From contig JABSQZ010000002.1 in the NCBI GenBank assembly GCA_013215505.1, positions 124,001 to 188,000 of the forward strand: DNA of 64,000 nt, given 5' to 3'. Source of the DNA: Oceanospirillaceae bacterium. GTDB lineage: Bacteria; Pseudomonadota; Gammaproteobacteria; Pseudomonadales; Balneatricaceae. The notes beneath the pieces were generated by a model. That model saw only the letters and a program-made list of their open reading frames with translations. It had not been told where the DNA came from and did not search any database. Shown in pieces: positions 10,433 to 18,897 of the stretch; position 1 is the stretch's first letter; each line of letters begins with the position of its first letter. The position numbers and the translations under genes were made by a program.

Positions 10433-11500
10433 ATGAAAAAATTGAATACTTTATCTCTGGCTATTGTTCTTGCTAGTGGTCTAATTGCGACAAGTGCACA
10501 GGCAGCTGAAGAGCTGCGTTTACTGACTTGGGGTGGTTACGCTCCTAAGGAAGTGATTGATTTATTTGAAAAAGAAACTGGTATTATAGTAAAAGTTACT
10601 AAGTCAAATAACGAAGAAATGATTTCCAAGTTAAAAGCGACACGCGGTGCCGGCTTTGATTTAGCTCAGCCGAGTCAGGATCGGGTAGCCAGTGCGCAGA
10701 AAGCTTTTAAAATCTATAAGCCTATGGATTTAAGCAAAATCAATGACAGTCAGTTTATTGCATCCATGCTTGCGGCGACTAAAGGCCAGTCCACTGTTGA
10801 CGGCGAAGTATACGCAGTACCACACGTTTGGGGCTCAAGCGGATTAATTGTCAATCGCGCCACTTCAGCAGACATTACTGACTACACAGATCTTTGTAAG
10901 CCAGCCTATGCCGGAAAAGTAACTTATCGTTTGAAGCGTCCTACGCTGATTGCCTTCGCATTCGCTATGGGTGAAGATCCGTTTGCCGCCTATTCTGATG
11001 TTGAGAAGTACACGCAAATCATGGAAAAGGTCGGTGCGAAACTTACCGAATGTAAAGCTAACGTAAAAGCTTACTGGAGTGGTGGTGATGCACTGCTTAG
11101 CCTGATGCGTTCAGGTGAAACTACAGCGGCTATGGCATGGGATGCCGGCGGTTGGAAGTTGAACCGCGACAATGCCGATATCACTTTCGTGGCGCCAAAA
11201 TCAGGTGCACTAGGCTGGATCGATACTTTTGTACTTCCGCGTAAAACCAAGAATGAAGAAGGTGCATACAAGTGGATCAACTTCGTGATGCGTCCGGATA
11301 TTGCGGCTAAAATCACTGCAGCAGCCGGTAACTTTACCGCCTCTAAGGGATCTGATGATTTCGTAGATGCTAAAGCTAAAGCGCAATATCAAGAGAGTTT
11401 CTCCGCTAAAGACATCGATAACATCAAATGGTACCCACCAGTACCTGCTGGTCTAGAGAAAATTGAAGGCAAGATTCTCGACCGAGTTAAAGCTTCTTAA
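10433..11500 (+). CDS. PotD-like ABC transporter substrate-binding protein
   Basis: Periplasmic extracellular solute-binding protein family 1, 355 residues, with a Sec signal peptide (MKKLNTLSLAIVLASGLIATSAQA) cleaved near residue 24-25. The mature part opens EELRLLTWGGYAPKEVIDLFEKETG, the start seen in spermidine/putrescine-type binding proteins. It heads a four-gene importer with an ATPase and two permeases. AGGAG precedes the ATG. Ligand may be a polyamine or another cationic or amino compound; the gene sits after the omega-amino acid aminotransferase pair, so an amine feeding that pathway is plausible. A strong hairpin after the stop probably lets this gene be made in excess of the rest. 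Confidence 0.88.
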   Translation: MKKLNTLSLAIVLASGLIATSAQAAEELRLLTWGGYAPKEVIDLFEKETGIIVKVTKSNNEEMISKLKATRGAGFDLAQPSQDRVASAQKAFKIYKPMDLSKINDSQFIASMLAATKGQSTVDGEVYAVPHVWGSSGLIVNRATSADITDYTDLCKPAYAGKVTYRLKRPTLIAFAFAMGEDPFAAYSDVEKYTQIMEKVGAKLTECKANVKAYWSGGDALLSLMRSGETTAAMAWDAGGWKLNRDNADITFVAPKSGALGWIDTFVLPRKTKNEEGAYKWINFVMRPDIAAKITAAAGNFTASKGSDDFVDAKAKAQYQESFSAKDIDNIKWYPPVPAGLEKIEGKILDRVKAS

Positions 11501-11514
11501 TATCGCTCTCCTGT

Positions 11515-11540
11515 TCACGCTTTCCTCCCGGAAAGCGTGA
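11515..11540 (+). terminator. Perfect 11-bp hairpin between binding-protein and ATPase genes
   Basis: TCACGCTTTCC, loop TCCC, GGAAAGCGTGA, then TTTCAAA. It begins 14 bases after the binding-protein stop. Such hairpins commonly protect the upstream message and partly terminate it, giving more binding protein than transporter. A possible GTG start at 11537 lies inside the stem, which argues for the ATG at 11570 as the ATPase start. Confidence 0.65.
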
Positions 11541-11569
11541 TTTCAAACCTGCAAAGAAACCTCCCTATT

Positions 11570-12697
11570 ATGTCAAAAGAAACCACTATAGATTTAGCTT
11601 GTGAGAACATATGCAAGCACTTTTCAGATTTTACCGCCGTAGATAACATCTCATTTACTATCCCCAAAGGTTCATTTTTCTCAATACTCGGCCCCTCTGG
11701 CTGCGGTAAAACTACACTGCTGAGAATGTTAGCGGGGTTTGAACAGCCCTCCAGCGGAGATCTTCTGATAAAACAACAGTCTATGTTGGATGTACCACCG
11801 AATAAACGTCCGGTAAACATGGTGTTTCAACACCTGGCGCTGTTTCCGACCATGAATATTGAAGAAAATATTGGCTATGGTTTAAGGCGTCAATCGGTAC
11901 CTAAAAGCGAAATAGCAGAGCGAGTTGCTGCAGTGCTTGAGCGGGTAGGTTTAGCCGGTAGCGGTAAAAAGCGCGTCGAACAATTATCCGGAGGTCAGCG
12001 GCAACGTATCGCCCTGGCACGTTGTCTGGTATTAAACCCGACACTTTTACTCTTAGATGAACCTCTTGGAGCGCTGGATTTAAAGCTCCGCGAGCAGATG
12101 AAAATTGAGCTGAAATTACTGCAAAAAGAATTTGGCACCACCTTTGTATACATTACCCATGACCAGTCTGAAGCTCTAGTGATGAGTGATCAGATAGCAG
12201 TGATGAACAAGGGAAAATTTGAACAAGTGGGCACTCCACACCAGCTTTATTACCAGCCTGAGACAGCCTTTGTCGCAGGTTTTGTCGGTGACAGTAATCG
12301 CTGGCAGGGAACTGTAGAGTCGATAGCTAGTTCAACTGTGCTGGTCAATACTAATGATGGCTTGTCATTTAAAGCAAAAGTCATGGGCGATAAGGCCATA
12401 AGTGCGGGCAACTCGGTCGAAATATTTGTCCGCCCGGAAGCCATCAATGTCAGCCGTACAGTACCCTCAGAAGAGACTGATAATCAGCTTGTCTGTCAGG
12501 TGGAAACTATTCTTTTTGATGGGGCCAAGAGTCAGATTATAGCCGTAGAAAAAGAATCAGGCGGTAAGATTACCGTAACATTGCCGCAGACTTCTGATTT
12601 TGCCAATTTACAAAATTATGACACAATCTATCTCAATTGGTCAGCAGAGCAGACTTTGTGTTTTCTTGATAACGCCGAAAGCAACGGGGGCGTTTGA
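11570..12697 (+). CDS. PotA-like ABC transporter ATP-binding protein
   Basis: ATPase of the polyamine-type importer, 375 residues from the ATG at 11570. Walker A GPSGCGKTT (41-49), Q-loop VFQHLALFPTM (86-96), signature LSGGQRQR (139-146), Walker B LLLLDEPLGALD and the switch histidine in YITHDQSEAL are intact. The C-terminal 120 residues form the TOBE/OB region of the PotA/MalK class. Start choice is uncertain since neither candidate has a clear ribosome site; 11570 avoids the hairpin. It overlaps the next gene's possible TTG start by four bases. Confidence 0.9.
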   Translation: MSKETTIDLACENICKHFSDFTAVDNISFTIPKGSFFSILGPSGCGKTTLLRMLAGFEQPSSGDLLIKQQSMLDVPPNKRPVNMVFQHLALFPTMNIEENIGYGLRRQSVPKSEIAERVAAVLERVGLAGSGKKRVEQLSGGQRQRIALARCLVLNPTLLLLDEPLGALDLKLREQMKIELKLLQKEFGTTFVYITHDQSEALVMSDQIAVMNKGKFEQVGTPHQLYYQPETAFVAGFVGDSNRWQGTVESIASSTVLVNTNDGLSFKAKVMGDKAISAGNSVEIFVRPEAINVSRTVPSEETDNQLVCQVETILFDGAKSQIIAVEKESGGKITVTLPQTSDFANLQNYDTIYLNWSAEQTLCFLDNAESNGGV

Positions 12698-12702
12698 ATA
12701 TT

Positions 12703-13566
12703 ATGAGCAGCTTGCGCACTACTTCAACGTTTAAGTTGGGGATGTGGTTATTATTAGCCCCGTTATGTTTATGGTTAGTGCTATTAATAATTTTACCGCA
12801 TCTTGAGCTATTGGTCTTTTCCTTCACCGATCCGGAAAAGGATTCATTTACCTTTGGTTTTTATCAGGAGTTTTTCCTGGAACCGCTGTATTGGCGCACC
12901 TTTGTCCGCACTGCTGTGATGTCAATTATGGCGACGATATTGACACTACTGATCGCCTTTCCAGTGGCTTTCTACATTGCCAAAATGCTCAAAGGGCGCA
13001 GTAAAGGCATCGTCTTTGCGATGTGTCTGATTCCATTCTGGGTCAGTGAGTTGGTGCGTACCTTTGGCTGGATGATTCTGCTGCGTGAGTCCGGAGTCAT
13101 CAGTAACTTTTTGCAGTGGTCCGGTTTGTCCGATGGCCCAGTTGAATTGCTTTATACTGACGCGACTATCATGTTGGGCCTGGTGTATACCTCAATGCTG
13201 TTTATGGTGGTGCCGCTGGTCAGTACTCTGGATTCACTGGACGATAGTTACATCGAAGCTGGTTATGATCTGGGCGGGACTAACTGGAATGTTCTGCGTG
13301 AGATCGTTATTCCCCACGCCGTCCCCGGCATAGTCTCAGGTTGCATCATTGTCTTCATGTTATCTCTGGGTAACTACCTAACCCCTGTGCTATTGGGTGG
13401 TAAGGACAGCTTATGGTTTACCGAACAAATATATACGCAATTTATTACGCGTTTTAATTGGGAGCAGGGCAGTGCCTTTGGGTTATTGTTGTTACTGTTA
13501 TCTTCCCTGATCGTTTGGGCGGGGCTAAAAATCTCCGGTCAATCTTTTGCTAAAACCATGGGGTGA
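12703..13566 (+). CDS. PotB-like ABC transporter permease
   Basis: Inner-membrane permease of the polyamine-type importer, about 287 residues with six predicted transmembrane segments. The coupling-helix (EAA) region reads EAGYDLGGTNWNVLREIVIPH. The preferred ATG at 12703 lies just after the ATPase stop (12697). An in-frame TTG at 12694 is possible. Order ATPase, PotB-like, PotC-like is the standard pot operon layout. Confidence 0.9.
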   Translation: MSSLRTTSTFKLGMWLLLAPLCLWLVLLIILPHLELLVFSFTDPEKDSFTFGFYQEFFLEPLYWRTFVRTAVMSIMATILTLLIAFPVAFYIAKMLKGRSKGIVFAMCLIPFWVSELVRTFGWMILLRESGVISNFLQWSGLSDGPVELLYTDATIMLGLVYTSMLFMVVPLVSTLDSLDDSYIEAGYDLGGTNWNVLREIVIPHAVPGIVSGCIIVFMLSLGNYLTPVLLGGKDSLWFTEQIYTQFITRFNWEQGSAFGLLLLLLSSLIVWAGLKISGQSFAKTMG

Positions 13567-13569
13567 TAA

Positions 13570-14424
13570 ATGATACCTTCAATAAAACAAAGCAGTCGAT
13601 TTAACGCTATTTATCAGAGCTATCTGATAGCCTTTTTTATCTTTTTAGCCGCACCGTTAATCGTCGTTGCCGTCTTTTCCTTTAACGATAGCTTGTTCCC
13701 CTCTTTTCCATGGCAGGGGTTTACCACTGACTGGTTTTTCTCTTCCGAGGGAAACAAGATTGGAATATTTTTTGACTCTGATCTGTTAAACAGTATCTGG
13801 CTCAGTATAGGGATAGCGTTAGTGACAACGTTGTTAGCTATTACTGTGGCTTGTACCAACGCCTTTCTGTTTGAACGCTTCGATTTTCCGGGCAAAAGTT
13901 TTCTCTATATGTTGATGCTTTTACCGTTGGTAATACCCGGAGTGCTGTTGGGTGTTTCGATACTGGTGTTTAGCAGTGAGATTGCCAATTATCTTGAGGA
14001 CTACTGGTTTATCGATCTGGAGTTCTTACGCCCGGGTCTGACCTTAGTTGTCATTGGTCAGTTTGCTTTCATCACCACTATTTGCACTTTGATTATTTCT
14101 GCCAGATTAAAGAAATTTGATCGCTCTCTGGAAGAGGCCGCTCTAAATTTAGGGGCTTCACCGCTGATGGCGGTATTTACGGTGACAATGCCGTTTTTGA
14201 AACCGGCCATTATTGGAGCGGCGATTGTCAGTTTTCTGATGTCGTTTGAAAACTTCAATACCACATTTATGTTAGTGGGCTCGGACGCACCTTTAACGGT
14301 GGCAATGTTTGAGCGCTTGCGTGAGGGTAGTACGCCGGTGTTGAACGCTATCTCGCTGCTATTGATGTTAGGTTCTGGTGTATTGGCGATTATTAATATG
14401 ACGATGCAGAAGAAATCAGCATAG
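13570..14424 (+). CDS. PotC-like ABC transporter permease
   Basis: Second inner-membrane permease of the importer, 284 residues, six predicted transmembrane segments, EAA region EEAALNLGASPLMAVFTVTMP. It starts three bases after the previous stop, so the two permeases are co-translated or nearly so. It ends the operon; a structured repeat element begins 16 bases after its stop. Confidence 0.9.
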   Translation: MIPSIKQSSRFNAIYQSYLIAFFIFLAAPLIVVAVFSFNDSLFPSFPWQGFTTDWFFSSEGNKIGIFFDSDLLNSIWLSIGIALVTTLLAITVACTNAFLFERFDFPGKSFLYMLMLLPLVIPGVLLGVSILVFSSEIANYLEDYWFIDLEFLRPGLTLVVIGQFAFITTICTLIISARLKKFDRSLEEAALNLGASPLMAVFTVTMPFLKPAIIGAAIVSFLMSFENFNTTFMLVGSDAPLTVAMFERLREGSTPVLNAISLLLMLGSGVLAIINMTMQKKSA

Positions 14425-14440
14425 GGGTATAGTTAGTAAA

Positions 14441-14840
14441 AGTAGCTTATAAAGCAGAGCTTTATGAGCTACTGCGCAGTGCGATTGCGCCTTCACTCTT
14501 CTTTGCTCTATTAGCATGTCGCTGCTGTCTGGTATGCCTTTAGTCAAAAGAATAAAAATGAAATCACTTTTCTTTTATGCCCTAAAATCAAAAGATTAAA
14601 GAGGTTTCGACGTTGTCGACTTACTTTCTCTTTGCTTGCCCAAAGATAAAGTGAGCAAAGAGAAAAGGCACCCTATGCTGTCGACTACTCCTGCGTTTTT
14701 TATTAAATTGTCGGCCGCTCATCAGGGGCATCCTGCCCCATTCGCTCTACGCGACGTCCTGTCGCTCCGCTTCGTCAATTTAATAAAAATCTCCGGCGAC
14801 AACATAAGGGCTGGTAGCTCCGTTGTAAAAGCGCAGTTTC
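14441..14840 (+). repeat. Dispersed structured repeat, type B copy 1
   Basis: Starts with hairpin AGTAGCTTATAAAGC-AGA-GCTTTATGAGCTACT (14441-14473, one G-T pair), which resembles the end module of the repeat family and may terminate the importer operon. It continues with the TTTCGACGTTGTCGACTTAC box (14604), a TTCTCTTTGCTT/AAGCAAAGAGAA hairpin, a large stem (14696-14713 with CGTCAATTTAATAAAAA at 14773-14789), an inner GCGAC-GTCCT-GTCGC hairpin and the AAAGCGCAG end. The reading frame at 14636-14992 is repeat-derived. From 14841 to 15136 I see no further feature. Confidence 0.8.
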
Positions 14841-15136
14841 TGGAATTACTTGGATTTTATATATACAGCCTTGAATATAAATGCGCGGGGTATAACGACC
14901 TGAATGAGTCTGAAGGCAGTTCAATTGCGATTTGTCCTCTCCAATTAACTTTATCTACAAATAGTTTCACATTCTCTCCACATTTTAGTTAAAGCTTTAG
15001 CGTATATTGGTATCGGCTAGTTTGGATAATGGCAACCACTAAGGACGTTCTATGCTAGTCGATGTTAGTTACACTTTGCAGCATCGGGATGCTAGATTTA
15101 TACCCACTATGACTATTTTATTTTGAGATGTGTTTT

Positions 15137-16060
15137 ATGAAGAACTGTATTATTGCTGTGATGGTCCTGGCCTCAACACTGCTAAATTCAGCGAGTGCCT
15201 CAGAGCAGCTGACGGCTACTATTATTGGCTCTGGATCGCCGATTCACAACGAAAATAGAGCCAGCGCCAGTGTCTTGATTTCGCTGGGAGATACGCGGAT
15301 TTTGCTGGATATGGGTAACGGTGCTCAAGCTAATTTAGCCAAAGCGGGGGTTGATATTCGACAATTATCCGGTTTATTTTTCACTCATCATCACTTGGAT
15401 CACAATGAAGAGTTTGTGCCCTTTTTAATCCGCTCGTTAATGGGGCGGCATATGTTTACCATTGTCGGGCCACCCAACACCGTTAAACTTGCCGAGACCA
15501 ACCTGGATCTGTATGCCGATGATATTTCATATCGGCTGGGAAAAACCAAACGAAGCTTGGCTGATAGGCAGTCCGCTTTTACTGTCAGAGATATACGAGG
15601 AGGAGAATCCTTTACTGTTGAAGACATTCGTATATCGACAATTAAGGTTCCACACACCGCCTATGCTATTGCCTACCGATTCGATTATCAGGATCAATCC
15701 ATTGTAGTGACCGGTGACCTCACCTATGCAAAAGGCCTGTCAAAATTGGCTAAAAATGCCGATTTCATGATTATCGATTCTGGTGGCATGATAATGAAAG
15801 GTGGTCGAGGCAATAAACGCAACAAGAAAAATACTAATCGGGTTGTCGGTTCTGAGAAAAACAAAAAAAGATCGCGAACCAGAGCCCATCTAAATTTGGC
15901 AGAATCCAGCCTGATTGCCAGGCAGGCGAATGTTAAAAATTTGGTTTATACCCACTTTACCTCTGGTGTTATTGATAAAGAGGAAAGTCTGCAAGAAATC
16001 CGCAGGAATTACACTGCGAATGTAATTTTCGCAGAAGACTTAATGGTGCTAAAAAAATAG
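15137..16060 (+). CDS. Exported metallo-beta-lactamase-fold hydrolase
   Basis: MBL-fold protein of about 307 residues with a Sec signal peptide (MKNCIIAVMVLASTLLNSAS, cleavage near residue 22), hence probably periplasmic. The zinc motif is FFTHHHLDHN (H84, H86, D88, H89) with a later ligand aspartate in VTGDLTY. The fold opening TIIGSGSP and the layout resemble RNase Z-like/arylsulfatase-type hydrolases, but an exported enzyme would not process tRNA. The C-terminal third has a basic stretch (GGRGNKRNKKN and KNKKRSRTRAH) before HLNLAESSLIARQANVKN, which looks like an insertion in the fold. Start at 15137 gives a clean signal peptide. Substrate unknown. Confidence 0.8.
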   Translation: MKNCIIAVMVLASTLLNSASASEQLTATIIGSGSPIHNENRASASVLISLGDTRILLDMGNGAQANLAKAGVDIRQLSGLFFTHHHLDHNEEFVPFLIRSLMGRHMFTIVGPPNTVKLAETNLDLYADDISYRLGKTKRSLADRQSAFTVRDIRGGESFTVEDIRISTIKVPHTAYAIAYRFDYQDQSIVVTGDLTYAKGLSKLAKNADFMIIDSGGMIMKGGRGNKRNKKNTNRVVGSEKNKKRSRTRAHLNLAESSLIARQANVKNLVYTHFTSGVIDKEESLQEIRRNYTANVIFAEDLMVLKK

Positions 16061-16571
16061 ACAGTAGCAGGCTCTCAGCTTAAAACATCCTGTATAAATC
16101 TTTGTGCCGGATCTGATACCTTTATCAAGATACCTCTGCTGCTGCCTTTCTCTGGTGCTAGTCCAGGTATTCACTTTGCGTATTATGTAGAAGTGCAGTT
16201 TACCGGGAGCGTTAGGGAAATATTTTAAGATTTACTCTTTGAATTGCCAATTCCTGATAGCAACTCAGATTATCTGGTCAGATATTGGTCTTAAATCTCA
16301 AAGCGTGCCATCTAGCCATCCAGAATCATAAAATATACTGCTGTATTCTCCTTAAGGCGAACTAGATAGTAACAGCTGTTTGCTGATTACTAGTGGTTGC
16401 TTAAATCTATGGTTGATTTTAACTGAGTGTATGTTTTTGAAGTGATTGATTTAAAACAAAAAGTCAGTATGTTATGTTCTGTTGCGAATAATTGGAAAAA
16501 TCAGTTTATTGCTCAATCGCCTAAGTCCCATTGATTGGGTTAACTCAACAGCAATAAAAGAGGGTAGTAAC
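16061..16571. other. Intergenic stretch, no feature found
   Basis: About 510 bp of AT-leaning sequence between the MBL-fold gene and the GFA-like gene. I find no repeat-family module, strong hairpin or coding frame that I can support. Confidence 0.6.
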
Positions 16572-16973
16572 TTGGTAATAACTGGTGAGTGTTTTTGTGG
16601 TGAAGTGAAATACCGGATAGACGGCAAGCTTCACGATGCCCGGTCTTGTCATTGCTCGCGTTGCAGAAAAGCCTTTAGTTCACAGGCTTCAGCTTACGCA
16701 CTAGTGAAACCAGCAGAGTTTAGCTGGCAAGCGGGGGAGGGTTTACTGACTTCCTATGTGGGAAAACATGGGTTTGGTCTGCAATTTTGTAGTCAGTGTG
16801 GTTCTACCCTCACTGGCGTTTTTAATGCTCAGGTGCACGGGGTCACTCTTGGCTGTGTAAATGGGGATCCAGAGGTGGTACTAAGTCGACACATTTATGT
16901 GGGCTCTAAAGCATCCTGGGAGCTGATTGCAGAAGGTGTACCGCAATATAAAGAAGGGCCGCCAGAAGCCTAA
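16572..16973 (+). CDS. GFA/CENP-V domain zinc protein
   Basis: Small zinc-binding protein of the family that includes glutathione-dependent formaldehyde-activating enzyme. Cysteines are in the family pattern: GECFCGEVKY, then CHCSRCRKAFSS, then FCSQCGSTLTG. From a TTG at 16572, preceded by GAGGG at good spacing, it is 134 residues, the usual size; the in-frame ATG-like start at 16482 would add 30 residues unlike the family. No partner gene nearby points to a substrate, and most members have no known reaction. Confidence 0.8.
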   Translation: MVITGECFCGEVKYRIDGKLHDARSCHCSRCRKAFSSQASAYALVKPAEFSWQAGEGLLTSYVGKHGFGLQFCSQCGSTLTGVFNAQVHGVTLGCVNGDPEVVLSRHIYVGSKASWELIAEGVPQYKEGPPEA

Positions 16974-17028
16974 AAGCAGACTAGTAAAAGTCGCCAAGGT
17001 TAAAACATCAGCATAGGAAGATTAAACA

Positions 17029-17520
17029 TTGATCATAGAAATATTAAAACATACGCCTATATGGGTATTCGGCTTACTGGTGTTTTTGCTTATTCTAGGT
17101 CTGCAACAATCTAGAGACAGGACAGTAAAGAAATTTTTAATATTACCTTTACCCGTTGGCATGGTATTTTTATCCTATTTTGGGGTGTTTTCCAGTTTCG
17201 GATTGTCGCCAATATCGACAGGACTGTGGCTGGCCGCTCTTGTCAGTATTGCCTGTCTTTTTGCCAAATGTTTACCGCTAAAAGGTGTTGAGTTCAGTAC
17301 TGCAACTGCAAGGTTCAGCATTCCAGGAAGCTGGGTACCGTTGGTTCTTATGATGGCAATATTTTTTAGCAAATACCTTGTAGCTGTTTTGAATGCATTG
17401 CACCCATCCCTAACCATGAGTTCTGGGTTTATGATTTTATGCTGCCTAGTATATGGTGCATTGAGTGGTGTTTTTGTTGGCAGGACTGTAAGTATGTGGG
17501 GTAAAAAGAGATTAATCTAA
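17029..17520 (+). CDS. Small integral membrane protein, unknown function
   Basis: A 163-residue hydrophobic protein with about five predicted transmembrane segments (roughly 12-28, 38-58, 64-80, 98-118, 130-150). It resembles the DUF6622-type membrane proteins by general layout (opening with ILKHTPIWVFGLLVFLL), from memory and not verified. It starts at TTG 17029 with AGGAAG upstream. It follows the GFA-like gene by 55 bp on the same strand. No function can be given. Confidence 0.65.
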   Translation: MIIEILKHTPIWVFGLLVFLLILGLQQSRDRTVKKFLILPLPVGMVFLSYFGVFSSFGLSPISTGLWLAALVSIACLFAKCLPLKGVEFSTATARFSIPGSWVPLVLMMAIFFSKYLVAVLNALHPSLTMSSGFMILCCLVYGALSGVFVGRTVSMWGKKRLI

Positions 17521-17637
17521 CAGCATACATTGATCCGTTATCTGAGTTTATGCTCTGAATCTACATAGTATGTGTGCTATTTAGCTTGATGAGAAAAAGG
17601 TATAAACAATAATCAGTATTTATAGAGGGAGTTTAAT

Positions 17638-18334
17638 GTGCAAAGACAGTTAGTACTGAAGTCATTTAGCAATAAAGAAGCTTTGAAAATGGGGCTGAAA
17701 GTCGTCGACTTAGCCGAGCAAAAAGACTTGATAATAGGTGTGGAAATTAGCCGCTTAAATCAAACAATTTTCTTGTTTATCAATGACGGCTTACCCGCCG
17801 ATAAACATAACTGGATAAGACGAAAAGCCAATGTAGTCGAGGAACATACGAATGAGTCCGGTATCTTCTTTGCGAGCCATAAAACGATCAGATGTGAGGC
17901 AGTCAACGCAGCGTAATGACAAGTCCTTTCCAAGTTGGCTAACAAAGCAGATGATCGTTTTATGGCTCGCCCGTAGGGGCGTACAGAGCATACAGATTTC
18001 GTTGTTACCGACTTTCGACAGGCAACCAGCATGTCTGTAGTCGATGCCTAGATATCAGCATGCTCTGTATGCCAAAGGCGTACCAGACTTATTAGTATGT
18101 TCCTTAGCACTTTGAAGAGAGCTCACTGGCAGTGAAAGAGGATCTCGCTAAGGGCAATATGAGCTTAAAAAAGAAACTTTTGGCCTGGATGATACAGACT
18201 ATGTCGCCAGAGGTGGGTCTATACCTATCATGGTTGAGGATGCGGGGTTGATTGCAACTATAACAGTCACTGGTTTGCCCGATGTTGAAGATCATCAGTT
18301 GATTGTAGATGCACTGCGGGAATATTTTAATTAG
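17638..18334 (+). pseudogene. Broken UPF0303 / HbpS-like (heme-degrading domain) gene
   Basis: The 5' part encodes a UPF0303-type N-terminus (GTG start at 17638, GAGGGA upstream; segments NDGLPADKHNWIRRKANVVE). The frame is then interrupted by a 263-bp insert (17841-18103). Coding resumes after it: FEESSLAVKEDLAKGNMSLK, then, after a frame shift at the A-run near 18166-18171, ETFGLDDTDYVARGG and VTGLPDVEDHQLIVDALREYF up to TAG at 18332-18334. Joined, these give a protein of normal length (about 160 residues). So the gene carries both an insertion and a small indel and is inactive. Confidence 0.85.
17841..18103. mobile_element. MITE-like insert with 21-bp imperfect terminal inverted repeats
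   Basis: Left end GGAACATACGAATGAGTCCG+G (17841-17861) and right end CCAGACTTATTAGTATGTTC+C (18083-18103) are inverted copies at 18 of 21 positions. Inside are two more inverted pairs: GCGAGCCATAAAACGATCA (17872-17890) with its exact complement at 17952-17970, and TACAGAGCAT (17982-17991) with ATGCTCTGTA (18060-18069). There is no transposase frame. The boundaries agree with where the host UPF0303 reading frame breaks and resumes. I see no clear target duplication. No second copy is in the window. Confidence 0.75.
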
Positions 18335-18418
18335 TTGGCTGCACAGAAACCTGCTAAAAATTACTGTTGAATAGCCTACAAGAACCAGCAGAAAAATAAC
18401 AAAATCTTAGGGGACTAT

Positions 18419-18877
18419 ATGTTAGTACGATCTGCTACCCACAGTGACTTTGATCAGATCATGCACCTCTACAGGTAACTCCAGCCGCAAGATCCCGTAT
18501 TGAATGACGGTAGTGACGGGGCTGTTTTCGGGCAGATATTAGACAGTCAGTGGCTGGATATCTTTGTATTGGTGGGCTGTGATGGCCAGCTTATTTCTAG
18601 TTGTTACTTGAACATCATTCCAAATTTAACCAGATCAGCTTCTCCTTACGCAGTTATTGAGAACGTTATAACCGACAGGGCAGAGCGGGGAAAGGGATAT
18701 GCTCAGCGGGTGATGACAGATGCGCTGAATCACTGTTGGTCAGCTGGCTGTTATAAGGCAATGTTATTAACAGGGTCGAGTACGGAATCGACACATGCAT
18801 TTTATCGGGCATGTGGCTTTACTGGCGGTGAAAAAATTGGCTATATCGCGCGCCCCGCACAACCCAGTTTTACATAG
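18419..18877 (+). pseudogene. GNAT N-acetyltransferase with in-frame stop at codon 20
   Basis: From ATG 18419 (AGGGG upstream) the frame reads MLVRSATHSDFDQIMHLYR, then TAA (18476-18478), then LQPQDPVLNDGSDG and on to a complete GNAT domain: acetyl-CoA loop RAERGKGYAQRVM, and STESTHAFYRACGF near the end. The same frame continues across the stop, and family members usually have Q there (LYRQLQP), so a CAA-to-TAA change is the simplest reading. A shortened protein from an internal start near 18500 would lack the first strand and helix. Adjacent to another broken gene, so this patch seems to be decaying. Confidence 0.8.
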
Positions 18878-18897
18878 GATATTAGCAGTAGTCTGCC

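Noticed and set aside
14636-14992. 118-codon frame as a small protein gene
   Set aside because: Its first half is the type B repeat and reappears at 20989-21219; no ribosome site.
17841-18103. Integron attC site or gene cassette
   Set aside because: Ends do not show the RYYYAAC/GTTRRRY core sites; symmetry is that of terminal inverted repeats.
18476-18478. TAA in the GNAT frame as programmed recoding
   Set aside because: TAA is not a selenocysteine or pyrrolysine codon and no readthrough structure is evident; a nonsense mutation is simpler.
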